A stretch of DNA of 64,000 bases from Trematomus loennbergii (GCA_012861695.1 JAAOOA010000033.1:19631934-19695933), one strand, 5' to 3'; counted from the stretch's first letter, positions 1 through 11,397 are shown. Notes: generated by a model from the sequence alone, not told the origin. Numbers and translations are program-made.

Positions 1-57
1 CATTCCTCTTCTGCATACCGTATACAAGAAAGAAGAATGTTATAAAAACATGGTATT

Positions 58-310
58 TTTGCCTTCTTTCCCCAAAATACAACCGGGCCAGTACACTGAA
101 AATACTAAACCGTTGACTTTAATTAAACGTATTATGTCAACAAATTACACATAATTGTATAAGGTTATTGAAAGCATATATTATGTTTAAATAAATAATC
201 AAGTCAGTTCAACTTAATATTATTGCTTTCAACTTAACTAATACTATTATGCCTAATTTGATGACATAATACATTTAATTTAAGTCAACGTTTCAGTTTT
301 TTCAGTGTGT
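58..310. repeat. Decayed interspersed repeat in tbx2-like intron
   Basis: AT-rich stretch with motifs such as GTTGACTTTAATTAAA and a right end TTCAGTTTTTTCAGTGTG. It resembles, in reverse orientation, the repeat at 58700-58990 (ACACTGAAAAAAACTGAAA ... AACTAATATTATTGCTT). I see no coding exon in 1-894, which is intron upstream of exon 895. Confidence 0.45.
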
Positions 311-894
311 GTTGCTTTTAGAGGAAAAGTGGTCTATGAGGTTTCATGAATTTACTTATTTCTAATTAAACCCCAGATATTTGTTTTCAATTTGCAGTCT
401 TCAAACCACAAAAGGTGTTTTCATCCAACTGTTTGCCAGCAGTAGATCTACTCAAGACAGTCTGTATAAAGATAATGAAAATGGGTGAAGTTCCCCTTGA
501 AGTCAATTTATATGATTAAACTGTCACAGAAATACCATATGGGAAAGCAAGTATACTAGGAGTAACAACAAGGTGTATGACAAAGCTGACGTCAACATTT
601 TTTAAACTTTCACAAACGAGCTGGTCAAAAAAATCATTATAAGAGTTGGAGGGGAATGAAGGAAAGTTTTTCTGATTTAGATCTCTACATAATTTTACTG
701 AATTTGGAAAGAAAAAAAGAGCTTTGCTACAATGAATGAACTGTTTGGGCGCCTTGGAGTTTGCCATGCATGAACACTGCCTCCTCATGGCTCAAGACGT
801 TTGTCATCTCTGTCCCCTGTGTTCTAAAAATATACTAACAAGGCAGAATCTTGCTCTTCTTACTTTTACTGAACATAGTGTGTTGTTCCCACAG

Positions 895-1346
895 ATGGCA
901 ATAATATTGGAAGTGACTCAGAAATTGATCTCCAAGATGAGGACAGTGCGGAAGCCAGTCGTTCGAGGATTGAACATACTTTCAGCGACGACAATCAGGA
1001 CTTAACAACAGAGAGGACAAAGTTTCCATCATCAGATAAGATTAACTCTTTGGAGATTGATTCTTTGAAAAAGCACGCAAGCGGAATCAAAGATGGGGTG
1101 CTGCCGCAGAGATTATCATCCCTCAACGGCGATTACCTTCAGACTTTGGATTACTCAAGTGCGCAGAGCCAACAGTTTCTTAAGTTCGGGTCACCTTTGT
1201 TGTTTCATCCGGGACAGTTGTCGGGGAAACCAGAGGGTGTGTTGTCAGCTCTGCCTGGAGTAGAAAATGGAGGACTGACATCTCAAAGCATCGCATCTTC
1301 ATCGCCCTTCTTGTTTCACCTGTCACAGCAGATGCTTGCATCTCAG
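895..1346 (+). CDS. tbx2: tbx2-like penultimate coding exon
   Basis: The acceptor is cccacag before 895 and the donor is CAG|gtacgc at 1347. The exon enters with two bases of a split codon (AT), then reads GNNIGSDSEIDLQDEDSA with an acidic stretch, later QQFLKFGSPLLFHPGQ, and ends FHLSQQMLASQ at a codon boundary. The frame is open throughout. Confidence 0.85.
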
Positions 1347-3421
1347 GTACGCTTTAACAGAAGTGTGCTACTCTAATATCACACATTTTTATATTCCATT
1401 AACATCAATATTTAAGAGCCAAGCGATACATTTGCCTTCTTTCTAATACCCAGCAGCGGGCAACTCATTTGCAAAATGACGTTTGATTGTATAGAAGTCT
1501 AAGAGAAAATGTCTCTACTTCTCACTTGATTAATTACCTTGAAATTCATTTTCCATTTATTTTTAAGGTCTCAATTGCTAACTTAAAGTCTACAACAATA
1601 TGTTCTTTATGTAAATTATGATCCAATTAAGAGTAAAATGACATAATAAAGCAGGACGTGAGGGCGTGGCTAACTTGTGATTGACACTTCCGAGACATTG
1701 TCCAGCATGGGTTATCTCTGTGATGTCATCACCAACTTTATACTTATACTATAAATACTTCACAGTATTAAAGTTAACTGCAACATTTTGGTTTCCTCAA
1801 AAGGTCTTGTTCACGTTAAGTTGTACTATGCTCCACCCTATGTGTCATTTCTAGCTCCAAAAAAACTAATAAGCGACGGCCAAAACAAAAAATTGAGTCA
1901 ACAAACATTTTATATACAAGAGCACATCTTATCGTCTTCCACCACTCCAGGGTGATATATCCAGCCCCTAATGTATTAAGGTAAACTGACCCTTCTACTT
2001 CAAGGCAACATGTTCAAAATTATTAAAAATCTATTTTTATATATCTATGATTATACCATGACAACGTAGATGATACATTATGATTAATACAGTTCTTGAT
2101 CACCAAATTGACCATTACACAGTAAGTGCAATGGGGTCTTAGTGACCTTCCATTTAACGTTCCGCCAATGACAAATGTTTTCATGGAAAAGTACTAAAAT
2201 ATTATGAATACATTTCATAAAAGCCAAAAACTGATATAACTGCTGGACTGTAAACAGGAGGAGAAAAAGCATAAAGTATGTGTCTTAAAGTGTTGGGCAG
2301 TATGGAAGTGGGTTGGAAGCGTGTAAAACAGTAAATCTCAGTTTAGGATCAAAACTGAACTTGGAAATAGATCTTGCAGCATGCTAATCTGTAGAGACAA
2401 TGTGTTCCTGCAATGCAAGCCTCAAACACCACCAAGTCAAACTAATTTAGCCAGTGGTTTCCAACCTACAATGGGTCAAAAGATGAATTTGAGGGGGTGC
2501 AAGGCTAGGAAATAATGGGGTAAAATAACTCCAACATACAAAAATACTTTTTTCTTTAAAACCACTCTCAGCTGCACTCGCAGTAGGGCTGTGACAACTT
2601 TTTATATTGTCTAATAATCCATCAAAAATCTTTTTAAATAATCGATAAGTTGTTTGAATTAAATGTCAGAAAATGGTCAAATAATACTCCTTTAGGGTTT
2701 TCCAAAGCCCTAGATGTCATCTTAAAAAGTCATGTTTTGTCCACAACCCAAATATATTCATTTGACTGTCATAGAAGATAAAATAAAACAGAAAATATTC
2801 ACATTTAAGAATCTTGACTTATACAACGTTCACTCTTTTTGCTTAAAAAGTCAAAATAGTAAGGGATTAATTTAATAGTTGACGACTCATTGATTAGAAG
2901 CCATACAACCTGTGATGCAGGGACACAAACAGAATTGTCTCTATGGACACAAGCGGTTTTGTGACAGAACACTGTGCCCATTGTACAAGACTGTATGTGA
3001 TAAAGTATCAGAACATCTTTTGGGTTTTAGGAGAGGAATTAACAGTTGTATTCTTTACTGCAGGGACTCTCACTCTCACCCTTTGGAGGACTCTTCTCCT
3101 ATCCCTACGGCTACATGGCAGCCCCAGCTCCCCTCCTGCTCTGCGACCTCCACACTGGCCAGGAACCAGTGTTTTCGCAGCTCTCGGCCTTGGTTACGAT
3201 TCAACCCTTATCAGATCCCCACCACCCCTGCCACCTCAGGCCTCGCCTCAAGCTCCAACACCCAACGTGAGCTGTCCAAATCAGGGAGCAGAGAGTCAAG
3301 TCCAGTGTCTCACAAAACCAAGGCCAATCAGATGGCTGCTCCACCGAAAAACATTAAGGGTTCTAATACTGAACCCCAAAACTCACTTAAAGGACTTCAA
3401 AAACCACTTCCTCCACAATAG
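895..3421 (+). CDS. tbx2: TBX2-type T-box transcription factor, 3' part (last two coding exons)
   Basis: The last two coding exons of a T-box gene; the DNA-binding T-box exons lie left of the window. Exon 895-1346 and exon 3064-3421 join in phase 0 after LASQ. The encoded region matches the C-terminal half of vertebrate TBX2: LLFHPGQ, then FLFHLSQQMLASQ, then FGGLFSYPYGYMAA, then RPWLRFNPYQIP. TBX2 is a nuclear repressor acting in heart, eye and limb or fin development; this part is its low-complexity transcriptional region, not the DNA-binding domain. Two oddities: the last exon needs a frame change near 3121-3140 to connect MAAPAP with TSTLARNQCF, and the C-terminal LQSIQRLVSGL motif of TBX2/TBX3 is not found in any frame. 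TBX2 fits better than TBX3; which fish ohnolog (tbx2a or tbx2b) cannot be told from this piece. Confidence 0.82.
1483..1830 (+). repeat. Interspersed repeat, copy A (pair with 59095-59430)
   Basis: Starts TAGAAGTCTAAGAGAAAATG and includes CTCAATTGCTAACTT and GTGATTGACACTTCCGAGAC. The same order of motifs recurs at 59095-59430 (GTAGAAGTCTATGAAAAATA, TTTCAATTTGCTAG). Both look like a common teleost family, probably a non-autonomous DNA element. It lies in the last tbx2-like intron. Confidence 0.55.
2584..2896 (+). repeat. Decayed teleost interspersed repeat (DNA-transposon type)
   Basis: Reads AGGGCTGTGACAACTTTT, then GTCAGAAAATGGTCAAATAA, AAAGCCCTAGATGTCATC, TTTTGTCCACAACCCAAA, and ends TTAATAGTTGACGACTCATT. 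This motif order is that of a very abundant short repeat of percomorph fish (recalled, not searched). A smaller fragment of another repeat (GTGGTTTCCAACCTACAATG) lies just upstream at about 2452-2530. Confidence 0.6.
3064..3421 (+). CDS. tbx2: tbx2-like last coding exon, with a frame break
   Basis: The acceptor is ctgcag before 3064. It starts GLSLSPFGGLFSYPYGYMAA in the frame set by the previous exon. From about 3122 the TBX2-like reading (TSTLARNQCFRSSRPWLRF) is in the next frame, so one extra base or two missing bases lie in the C-rich stretch 3121-3140. The second frame is open to the TAG at 3419-3421 and contains SGSRESSPV, typical of the TBX2 tail. Without the frame change the first frame stops at about 3268. 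Confidence 0.75.
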
Positions 3422-4160
3422 ACTCTCCTATATGTTGTTAGCGGGTGAGGAACACGGACAACTTTATTATAATACACATAATTATCACCTAAAATAAAAA
3501 TGTTGTAGGAGAAACTACAATAGACCTTTCTAATAAACACTGATTTGGTGATTTAAGACACCCACATATGTTACCATGAGGCTTCATTATATTGACTGGT
3601 GTTTTTGTGATATTAGAATTTATATATCATAATCGACCTGCTTTTGAAATAATGGTAGATATCCAAATGACATTTATTCCTTATTCAAATATATCAATTT
3701 ATTTACCAATAAACATTGGGGTGTCTTGATATTTAAACATCAAATCAATTCTTATTGGAAAGTTCTATGTTATAAAAAAAGATAAAATCATGATCATAGG
3801 AATTATTTTGGGAAAAATGAGCTATGCAATACTCAATGGCCAAAGTGGAGTGCTCTTGGACAATCATTTGCTTTATATATATCTTTATTCTGTATGATGG
3901 TGTTTATAGTTTTTTGTTGTCATTTGAGTTTTCACATTTGGTAAAGATCAAGACTAATCAAAGCCTTGTGAGACTGTATACTGATGATCACTGTTAAAGC
4001 TGCCATTGAGATATGAGAAAATCTTATACCACCTGTTCACAGTTTCATATTCTGTTGATGTACCAAAGCTGTATCGTGGACTGGGAGGGAAGACTCAGGA
4101 TTATTGTTTTTCCTTACCAGGTGAATTGTTTTTGCATGTGTTTTTCACAATTGAAATAAA
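3422..4160 (+). other. Candidate tbx2-like 3' UTR with AATAAA signals
   Basis: AT-rich sequence after the stop codon with no ORF of note. AATAAA hexamers occur at 3493-3498 and 4155-4160; either could be the polyadenylation signal. The extent is inferred only from these hexamers. Confidence 0.4.
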
Positions 4161-5911
4161 AATGTTGATCACATTTCTTGCAGTTGTGTTGTATATTTAT
4201 ACGGCATTTAGATAGTGTGTGTTATTTTTCAGCTTTTTGTAAACCTGCGGCACATTGCATTCAAATATATGCCCCAAAACATCCCGCTGTGTTCAACGCT
4301 GCTCTGAACTCCAGAAACGGTAACACGTTTGTTACCAGTTTGCAAGAGTCCCAGTTAAAAGTGTTAGCAATTTCCATCTGAACATGTTTTTCAAAATCTG
4401 TGTGAAAATGACATATTACATTGAAGAGATATGGTTGGGTTTTACTAATAACCAAAAGGTGGGACTATTGGTGTAATTTGCATCAATGTTCCGCACATTT
4501 AGAATTAAGAGTTTCATTTTATAAATATCCTGTTTTGTTACTGTAGTGCATACTGGGAGTAAAATAATGTGACATGTTACATACTTTATCCGTCTGTATG
4601 TACAACATTTCCAGGTCTGGTCGTCATGGCCTGTTAATTGCATCAAGCCATGACATCAAAAGGTTACCAATTACAGACAAATGGTAAGTGCTACCCAAAA
4701 ATAACTCATAAGTTGTGTTTGTTGTTATCTAATTATGGTAACACAAATTGTGACATCAAAGGAACACAGTGTTCAACAATTGTTCTGATATGCCTATGAG
4801 TTATTAGACAAAACCGCGGCGGCACTTTTAAATACATGTTTTAATATATTATCGCCACCTGTGTGCCACATTTAAATACTTTACCATGTATTGTATTTTA
4901 GATATTGATGAATATATAAAAAAACTTTAACATAAATCAAAATCAAAATAAGCTGAATTTTAAGGATTCTATTTCTAAGTGACACGATGTATGGCTTGAA
5001 CAGCTTCTTCCCTTCTGCTACCGGCCTCATTAACAATGTCCGGGACCCCCGCTAACACCGATTCCTACCCACCCCACAGACATTATGCATTACATTAATG
5101 CACATCATGTGAACAACATATTGTTCTTTTTTTATACTGTGAGCCATGTTCATGTTTATGTCTCATTTTGAACACATTTATTGGCACATTTCCGCACAGC
5201 CTCCACTTTAAATTATAATACACAGCAGTTTGTCATATATTCACTTTACGTTTTTTTGTTTATTTAGTATATTTACATTTTGTGTAATAAATACTACTTT
5301 ATTCGTTTTAATGTTAAATCGTATTTTTTTGGTATAGCTTTGTTTTTATAATGGTTATATTTTTGACCTTCTCTTACAACTTATTTTCCTATGTTGTTTA
5401 TGTTTGCACCACCATACACCAAAGCATTTGTGTTAACGAACCTGGCAAGAAAACTTGATTCTGATATGTCATTTTATTCTGGAATCACTGCTTCATTGTA
5501 TTGTTTGTAAAGCTTCACTGCGGGCTCATGGTGGTTCTGTGCATCACCTGCTGCATGCCATGCCCTTGGCCACAGCAGTGGTGGCTGAGCAATAAGAGTG
5601 AATGAGCACGTCTGTGGTCCTGTGCACTTCATTCCATATGCATGAGTGCAGCTCACTGCTTGTGAGGGCAATTCCCCAAACATCTCTGCCTGTGACAGCA
5701 AAGCTACACTTGAGTTGCTAATCCCTCCACTCGTACATCTGCTCAAGCTGCTCCGAAAAATACTTTATTCTGAATACATCAATTACTTATTGACTAGTGT
5801 AGTCGATGCGGGGTGTTTTGAAATATTTCTTGGGTATTTAGAAGTGGTTGCCCTTTCCACACAGTGTAAGATCATGATTATTTATTATGTTAACGTAGGG
5901 CACACAAAAAA
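4161..5911. other. Intergenic, AT-rich, no gene; LINE-like remnant
   Basis: No supportable gene. At about 4984-5110 the phrase CTTGAACAGCTTCTTCCC would read LNSFFPSATGLINN, the kind of peptide found at the C-terminal end of fish LINE ORF2, so this may be a LINE 3' remnant. 5490-5760 is more GC-balanced with a 90-codon minus-strand ORF that I do not recognise. Confidence 0.35.
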
Positions 5912-6157
5912 GAGCTGAGTGGTTGTTGTGATTGGTCAACCGCTTAGAGATGTCCGCCCCTTAGCCTAACCGGTAGAAGCACGCCTGTCATGTAATGATG
6001 TCACTATGTCACGGAAGTAAACAAAGGAGTCCAATGGAGGCGTTTGGTGGGAGAGAAACTCCTTCTGGAGGGAACTTCGGAGATTTAGCTTTTGCAGACC
6101 ATTTACATGCACACAAGCCTATGTAACCCCAAACATAGCATAATAAGGCCCTTTTAA
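5912..6157. mobile_element. Right part of a TTAA-flanked non-autonomous DNA transposon
   Basis: Shares GATTGGTCAACCGCTTAGA, ATGATGTCACTATGTCAC, AAGTAAACAAAGGAGT and the terminus CATAATAAGGCCCTTTTAA with the full copy at 61001-61479. It ends at TTAA 6154-6157; the left terminus is missing, so it is 5'-truncated. Confidence 0.65.
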
Positions 6158-7492
6158 AACATGACCCTCCATAGTAAAACTGTTCCCTATTCACTGTAGC
6201 TGCTGGTTGAAAAAGGTCTGGGATCTCCGGGCAAAAGATTTGATCTGAAAACTCTCCTGGCTGCTCCTCTCAAACCTCCATTGTGTGCATTTTCTTCTTC
6301 ACTGAACGTAGATTTATAACGAAAATAAATCTCCACTGGCTCAAAAAGGTAGCGGGAAGGTCAACTGCAAAGTTTTGCAGACAGCAGAAAATATCTCCCT
6401 GCAGAGTTCTGGGGGTGGGGGTGCAATACTATACATGCAGGGCAGTTATCTCATATTGCATAGTGTGCAGAAAACTAACTGAAAGACTATTACAATAACG
6501 CACAAGGAGGTTAATATTTCAAAAACATGGTGCTGCCTGTTATAAGTGATCTGCAATGTGTCAAGAAGAGAAGCAATTCGCCATCTCAGGTCTGGGATTT
6601 CTAAATAATCATTATCCCTTGCATGACACGGTGTCAAAGCAACATCGTGCTTCTAGACTCACATATTCCTGGAAGAATACTGAGCATATTGGTGCTCTAA
6701 ATTTCCTCTGAATGTAAGTGCTGGGATGAAATAAATGTCAACACAGATGGCTTAAAGAGACTAGAAAGTAATCTAGCATACAATATGAATAATGCTTTTA
6801 ACAGGGGTGTCAAAAAAGCCTGTGTAATCATGAATAAAGTACTAGAGTTCGTCCTGCGGGGCTTTGTCGGAGTGAGGATACAGAAAGGTGAGATGCTTAA
6901 CGTATGAATAAAAAAAGGAGTCGAAATTATTTTGTGTAAAGGCTTGTGAAGGGGAAGGTTGAAGGTGAGAACATTTGTTGACATTTTCTCAAAATGCATT
7001 TTAAATAAGGGACTTCAGTTATACAGTTTTTGGCTCCTTTCATTTATAATGTATTTACATGGGTGTACTTTGTATCTGTATGTTCTGTATTATTGTGCCA
7101 AAAATGGATAAAGTTTCAGTTCACCTACAAATAAATTACATATAAGATAAATGTAATCATTCAAACCTCCCTACTGATCTTTATTCTCCCATTTGTACTT
7201 GTAATGTTTTACATCAATGTATCTTATATCATTTAAATATATATGATAAGAAAATAGAAACAAGAATAATAAGGTCAAATATGTACTCAAATATGTACTG
7301 TTAAAACTGTATTTTCTATTGTATTGTATTTCTAACGCAATGTGGATCTATATAATCAATTAGGCTTAATTAAAAAAAGATTTAGCAGACGAGTGGATAT
7401 CTCTGCCTAATTGGCTTACTAACAGATATAATGGCCTCTTACGCCATCTAGTGCACGGATCAAAAACGAAGTAACAATACATTTTTGAGCAT
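6158..7492. other. Intergenic, AT-rich, nothing recognised
   Basis: Only short unconvincing ORFs on either strand and no exon-like splice-bounded homology. I see no gene or clear repeat boundary here. Confidence 0.4.
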
Positions 7493-7500
7493 ACCTGATG

Positions 7501-8054
7501 CAGAGGTGGGAGAAGTACTCAGATCTTGTAAAAGTAAATCACAGTGTATGAATACTCAGTTACAAGTAAAAGTCCTGCATTCAAAATGTTACTCAAGTAA
7601 AAGTACAAAAGTATTAGCATAAAATATACTTAAAGTATACCTACCAAAAGTACAAGTTGTCATTCTGCAGATTGGTCCATTTCAGAATAATATATATGAT
7701 ATGTTTTATCATTATTGATCATTAAAGTGTTATCAAAGCTGGTAAAGGTGCAGCTAGTTTTAATGACTTTGATACTGCAGGGTAGCTTGTGAATTTACTG
7801 CAGGTGTAAACTAAAGTCTGATTTAAGAGTTGATCATATTTCCCATAATTAATCAAAATCTGCAAAGTAATTTAAGGTATTAAATAAACGCAGTGGAGTA
7901 AAAATACACTATTTAACTCTGAATTGTAGTGAAGTAGAAGTACATAGTAGCATTAGCATAACAGAAATACTCAAGCAAAGTAGAAGTACCTCCAAATTGT
8001 ACTTAAGTAGCCTACAGTACTTCAGTAAATGTATTTAGTTACTTCCCACATCTG
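7501..8054. mobile_element. hAT-like MITE copy 1 with perfect 8-bp target duplication
   Basis: The left end CAGAGGTGGGAGAAGTACTC and the right end TTACTTCCCACATCTG are imperfect inverted repeats. The element is flanked by ACCTGATG at 7493-7500 and 8055-8062, an exact 8-bp duplication as made by hAT transposases. The interior is rich in AAGTAAAAGTAC motifs and has no transposase ORF. Length 554 bp. Related copies lie at 8853-9379 and about 11398-11850. Confidence 0.85.
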
Positions 8055-8852
8055 ACCTGATGGCATTGAGATGTAATTTAATTATAGAACCCGTGCAGCC
8101 GAAAATGCACTTCAAACACAAAGCAACCATGACAAAAAAGAGGAAATAATAAAAGTCCTTAAGTATAAAAATGTATTGTGTAAACTTACGTGATGGTCAG
8201 ACATTTTTCTCACTGCACTAATCTGATTGAAGGCAGTGCAGGGGGTCGTTTTTGGAGGAAGCAAGTTCATACGCAGATGCATTTCTGTCCAACTGAGTTA
8301 TTGTTGCATGACAAAGTGAGTGTGTAGTTCTAACAGCGCCTGTAGTCTTGGTGTTAAATATCGTGAACATGACAGGTTTCTTACATGGCTTCAAAAACAA
8401 GCGATGACAAAGCCATGGAACTGTATATCGTTCCATGAGGAAGCATTACACGTGAAGTGTCGGCCCTGTTCTGGGGATCGTAATGTTGCTTAACTTGCTT
8501 CTACTAACTGTACATGTCGGCACAGAAACAGCACATGCAGTACACACTGCTCAAAGCGCGACAACCTTTTCCGGGACACACCCCTACTATAAAGCTGAAC
8601 CTCTTTAAAAACCGCCCACAAAATCACCCAGAAATCTGATTGGTTCTCTGCAGACTACACCGTTCTAGAAGTAGGTGAAATAGATAGGAACTGTTTAATG
8701 TAGTACTGTGAATATTTTTGGGCCAGTAAACTACAGGCCATACATATAATCATAACATGTGTTGCCATGATGGCATTATTACAATTATTTAAATGTTATA
8801 AATATCACAAAAAACATGCAGATAATAAAAACTAAAACAGATAATTAATTGT
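8055..8852. other. Unique intergenic stretch between two MITE copies
   Basis: No gene. Around 8450-8660 there is a GC-richer patch with inverted CCAAT (GATTGGTT at 8637-8644) and TATAAAGC at 8589-8596. These could be chance promoter-like words or a distal alternative promoter; nothing here shows transcription. Confidence 0.25.
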
Positions 8853-9379
8853 CAGAGGTGGAAGACGTAATCAGATATTGTACTAAAAGTAGAAATACCA
8901 GAGTGTAGGAATACTCTGGTACAAGTAAAAGTACTGCAATCAAAATGTGACTCAAGTAAAAGTAAAAAAGTATTAGCATCAAAATATACTTGAAGTACCA
9001 AAAGTAAAAGTACTCATTCTGCAGATTGGTCCATTTCAGAATAATATATATGATATGTTTTATAATTATTGATCATTTAAGTGTTATCAAAGCTGGTAAA
9101 GGTGCAGCGTATGACTTTGTATACTGCAGGGTAGCATGTGAATTTACTCCAGGTGTAACTAAAGTCTGATTTAAGACTTGATTATATTTCACATCATTAA
9201 TCAAAATCTGCAAAGTAACTAAAGGTACAAAATAAATGCAGTGAAGTAGAAGTACACAATTTATATCTGAATTGTAGTGGGGTAGAAGTACAAAGTAGCA
9301 CAACATGGAAATACTCAAGTAAAGTACACGTATCTCAAGATTGTACTTAAGTACAGTAGTAAATTACTTCCCACCTCTG
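8853..9379. mobile_element. hAT-like MITE copy 2
   Basis: Starts CAGAGGTGGAAGACGTAATC and ends TTACTTCCCACCTCTG. The flanks TTAATTGT (8845-8852) and ATAATTGT (9380-9387) agree at 7 of 8 bases, an aged 8-bp target duplication. The interior matches copy 1, for example GTGTTATCAAAGCTGGTAAA. Confidence 0.82.
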
Positions 9380-9509
9380 ATAATTGTAAACAATCATCTT
9401 TAAAACTGAGAATTTTGAGGACAACGACTATGCTATCACCAACTGAATACATGTTATTAAAGTGATTCTATGAAATCCTAGGAGTGTACTGTATACGGAT
9501 TATGTTATG

Positions 9510-10264
9510 GCGCATTTCCACTACAGGGCCTCGCTCGGCCTCGCTCGGTATGGCTAGGCCTCGTTAGGCCTTGTTAGGACTGGCTCACTTTATGCTGCGT
9601 TTCCATTACAGTTTAGTAGCTGGGGCAGTAACGTAGTGTAGGGAGCCGTGACGTCATCTTCAATGAAGAACCACAGAAAAACAACATCAGCCGTTAGCTG
9701 TTAGCACTCAAGCTCACAGCTCCTCATATCTGTTCAGAAACTAGACAAAAGTTAAACAAGTACAAACCACAGACTGTCTGTGTCATGGCGAATACAGTCG
9801 CTGTTTTATTTATGTCTGTATAGGCCGTTGTTGTGAGTGTGGACGGTCGGAGCATATACTGCGTTAGCTTAGCCGATCTCCATTTAGAAAACACGCATTT
9901 TAAAAGGTTTTTTGCCTGCCGTCTGTCTGCAGACTTGTCAAAGCATTAATTCATGGTTTTTACTAACCGGTATCAGTATGTTGTTACTTCGGCATATTTT
10001 GAAACGTGTATTACAATTAAATCACGGTCAAATATGTTCATTTTGTTGTAGTTGTAGCCCCCTTGCCAGCGATTCTCTCTCTAGTTTAGCATACTCAGCC
10101 CGACTCAGCCTGGTTGTTGGCCCGGAAAGAACCTCGATTTTATGGGGCCAGAAAAACTGTGAAATAGTACCCACTAGCCGGAACTACGCCAAGTGGAAAC
10201 GCAACCAAAAACTGTCCGGGCACGGCACGCTTAAAGCGAGCTCCGCGCTGTAGTGGAAATGCGC
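9510..10264. mobile_element. Non-autonomous DNA transposon with 17-bp terminal inverted repeats
   Basis: The left end GCGCATTTCCACTACAG and the right end CTGTAGTGGAAATGCGC are perfect 17-bp inverted repeats. The interior is GC-rich near the ends and has no transposase. It carries a palindromic TGACGTCA at 9649-9656. I could not define a convincing target duplication. It lies about 300 bp upstream of the candidate acaca promoter. Confidence 0.8.
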
Positions 10265-10559
10265 AGTAACACTTTTCTTCAGTGAAATCAAACAGATAAA
10301 ACAATAGCCTTGTTTTGTCATAAACTACAATTATATATTCATCTTCATTTTATTGTGTTCAAATAATTGTATTAAGAGCAATGTTAAATGTATGTTAGGA
10401 TATTTCGCTTGTCAAATATTTGAATAATCTATAAGGAACAATATATTAAAAAAAATAATAATAATTATTGTATTACCTCATCATATAACATACATTATAT
10501 TTTATATTCAGTGTACTACAATTTGCTGAAGCCATTTTAGGACTAAACGTCTTCTGTGA

Positions 10560-11171
10560 TATGGTGTATGAAGTCTTTTCTACCCAGTCTATTTCTATAG
10601 CGGAAGTAGCTGTCAGAGGTCAACGTCCAGGAGTAACCCGTCTGCGCATCATCACATCACCCCACTCTCTGCTGTTAAAGCGTCTGTTAGTTACCTCACC
10701 ATGATGTGATTTTGTTGAACCATCACTAGAGACAGAGATGTCTGGCAGACACAACTAATTTATTGATCTGTTGAACTCAACTTTTCCAGGATTACGTTTC
10801 GGTGCATCTCCACCGGTGAGTTGCCAGACGATATGTTTATCTAAGAGTATTGATATATTTCGTTTAACGCTGCGTTTTGAAGTTTCGGCCACGCTGCAAG
10901 TACTGTACACCTGCAGACAGTCAGCAATACTGTAGTGCCAGTATAATTGTATTAGCAAACGTTACTGCCGGCCGGTAAGCTAGCTTACAGTACAACTACG
11001 TTATTAGCATCTGCGCGTGAGCTTATCTGCGGCTGCAGAGTAGTATCTGAGTAGGAAGCTAGCTTTGACAGGTATCAGTCGGTAAACGCTAACATTCGCT
11101 TGCTAGAATTCAGTTAGCCAGCCATGCTAATAAACAATATGGTTTTAGTACGGAGTTTCGGTCCTTTTTAA
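10560..11171 (+). promoter_or_regulatory. Candidate acaca promoter and 5' untranslated region
   Basis: This is the most GC- and CpG-containing non-repeat stretch upstream of the acaca start. It holds an ETS-like GCGGAAGTAG (10600-10609), an exact SRE (10656-10665), and a strong donor GCCG|gtaagc after 10974 that could end a non-coding first exon. There is no clear TATA box. Placement is inferred from position and composition. Confidence 0.5.
10656..10665 (+). promoter_or_regulatory. Sterol regulatory element (SRE-1 consensus)
   Basis: The ten bases ATCACCCCAC are identical to the SRE-1 of the mammalian LDL-receptor promoter, the site bound by SREBP. ACC1 genes are known SREBP targets. The site lies about 0.5 kb upstream of the candidate leader exon and 1.7 kb upstream of the main start codon. 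Binding here is inferred, not shown. Confidence 0.5.
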
Positions 11172-11277
11172 ATGCAGATCTCGGTATCCTTTGTCATGTT
11201 CCCCCCGCTCATAGTTGCTGTGTGTGTGGCTGCAGTGCTCGGCTTGTTTTTCTGGTCCTGCGAGCACATTTCGATAG
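11172..11277 (+). CDS. acaca: Candidate alternative first coding exon of acaca (hydrophobic leader)
   Basis: An ATG at 11172 (second ATG 11196) opens 35 codons plus one base, ending at a strong donor G|gtaagg. The peptide contains FPPLIVAVCVAAVLGLFFW, a run long enough for a signal anchor. Spliced to acceptor 12352 or 12361, it runs in frame into the [10 protein letters not shown] start exon, adding either VFAACQWGPA or ACQWGPA. Mammalian ACC2 has an N-terminal hydrophobic leader that tethers it to the outer mitochondrial membrane; a similar option for ACC1 here is inference. The exon could also be untranslated or unused. Confidence 0.45.
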
Positions 11278-11397
11278 GTAAGGTGTGCCTCACCTGAGAG
11301 CGTGCGCTTCAGTTGTAGCAACGTAAAGGCAGGTTGAACAGAAACTGTTTATTGACATGCAAACGTTTCATAAGACTGGTATAAATTAACATCAGTT

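Noticed and set aside
402..418. A 17-nt exon between tttgcag and gtgttttc in the tbx2-like intron
   Set aside because: The donor is weak, the peptide (SSNHK) does not match the expected TBX2 exon, and such short AG..GT intervals are common by chance.
5474..5746. Minus-strand ORF of 90 codons ending NHHEPAVKLYKQYNEAVIPE
   Set aside because: It looks slightly protein-like and might be a transposase remnant, but I recognise no family or splice context, so I do not call a gene.
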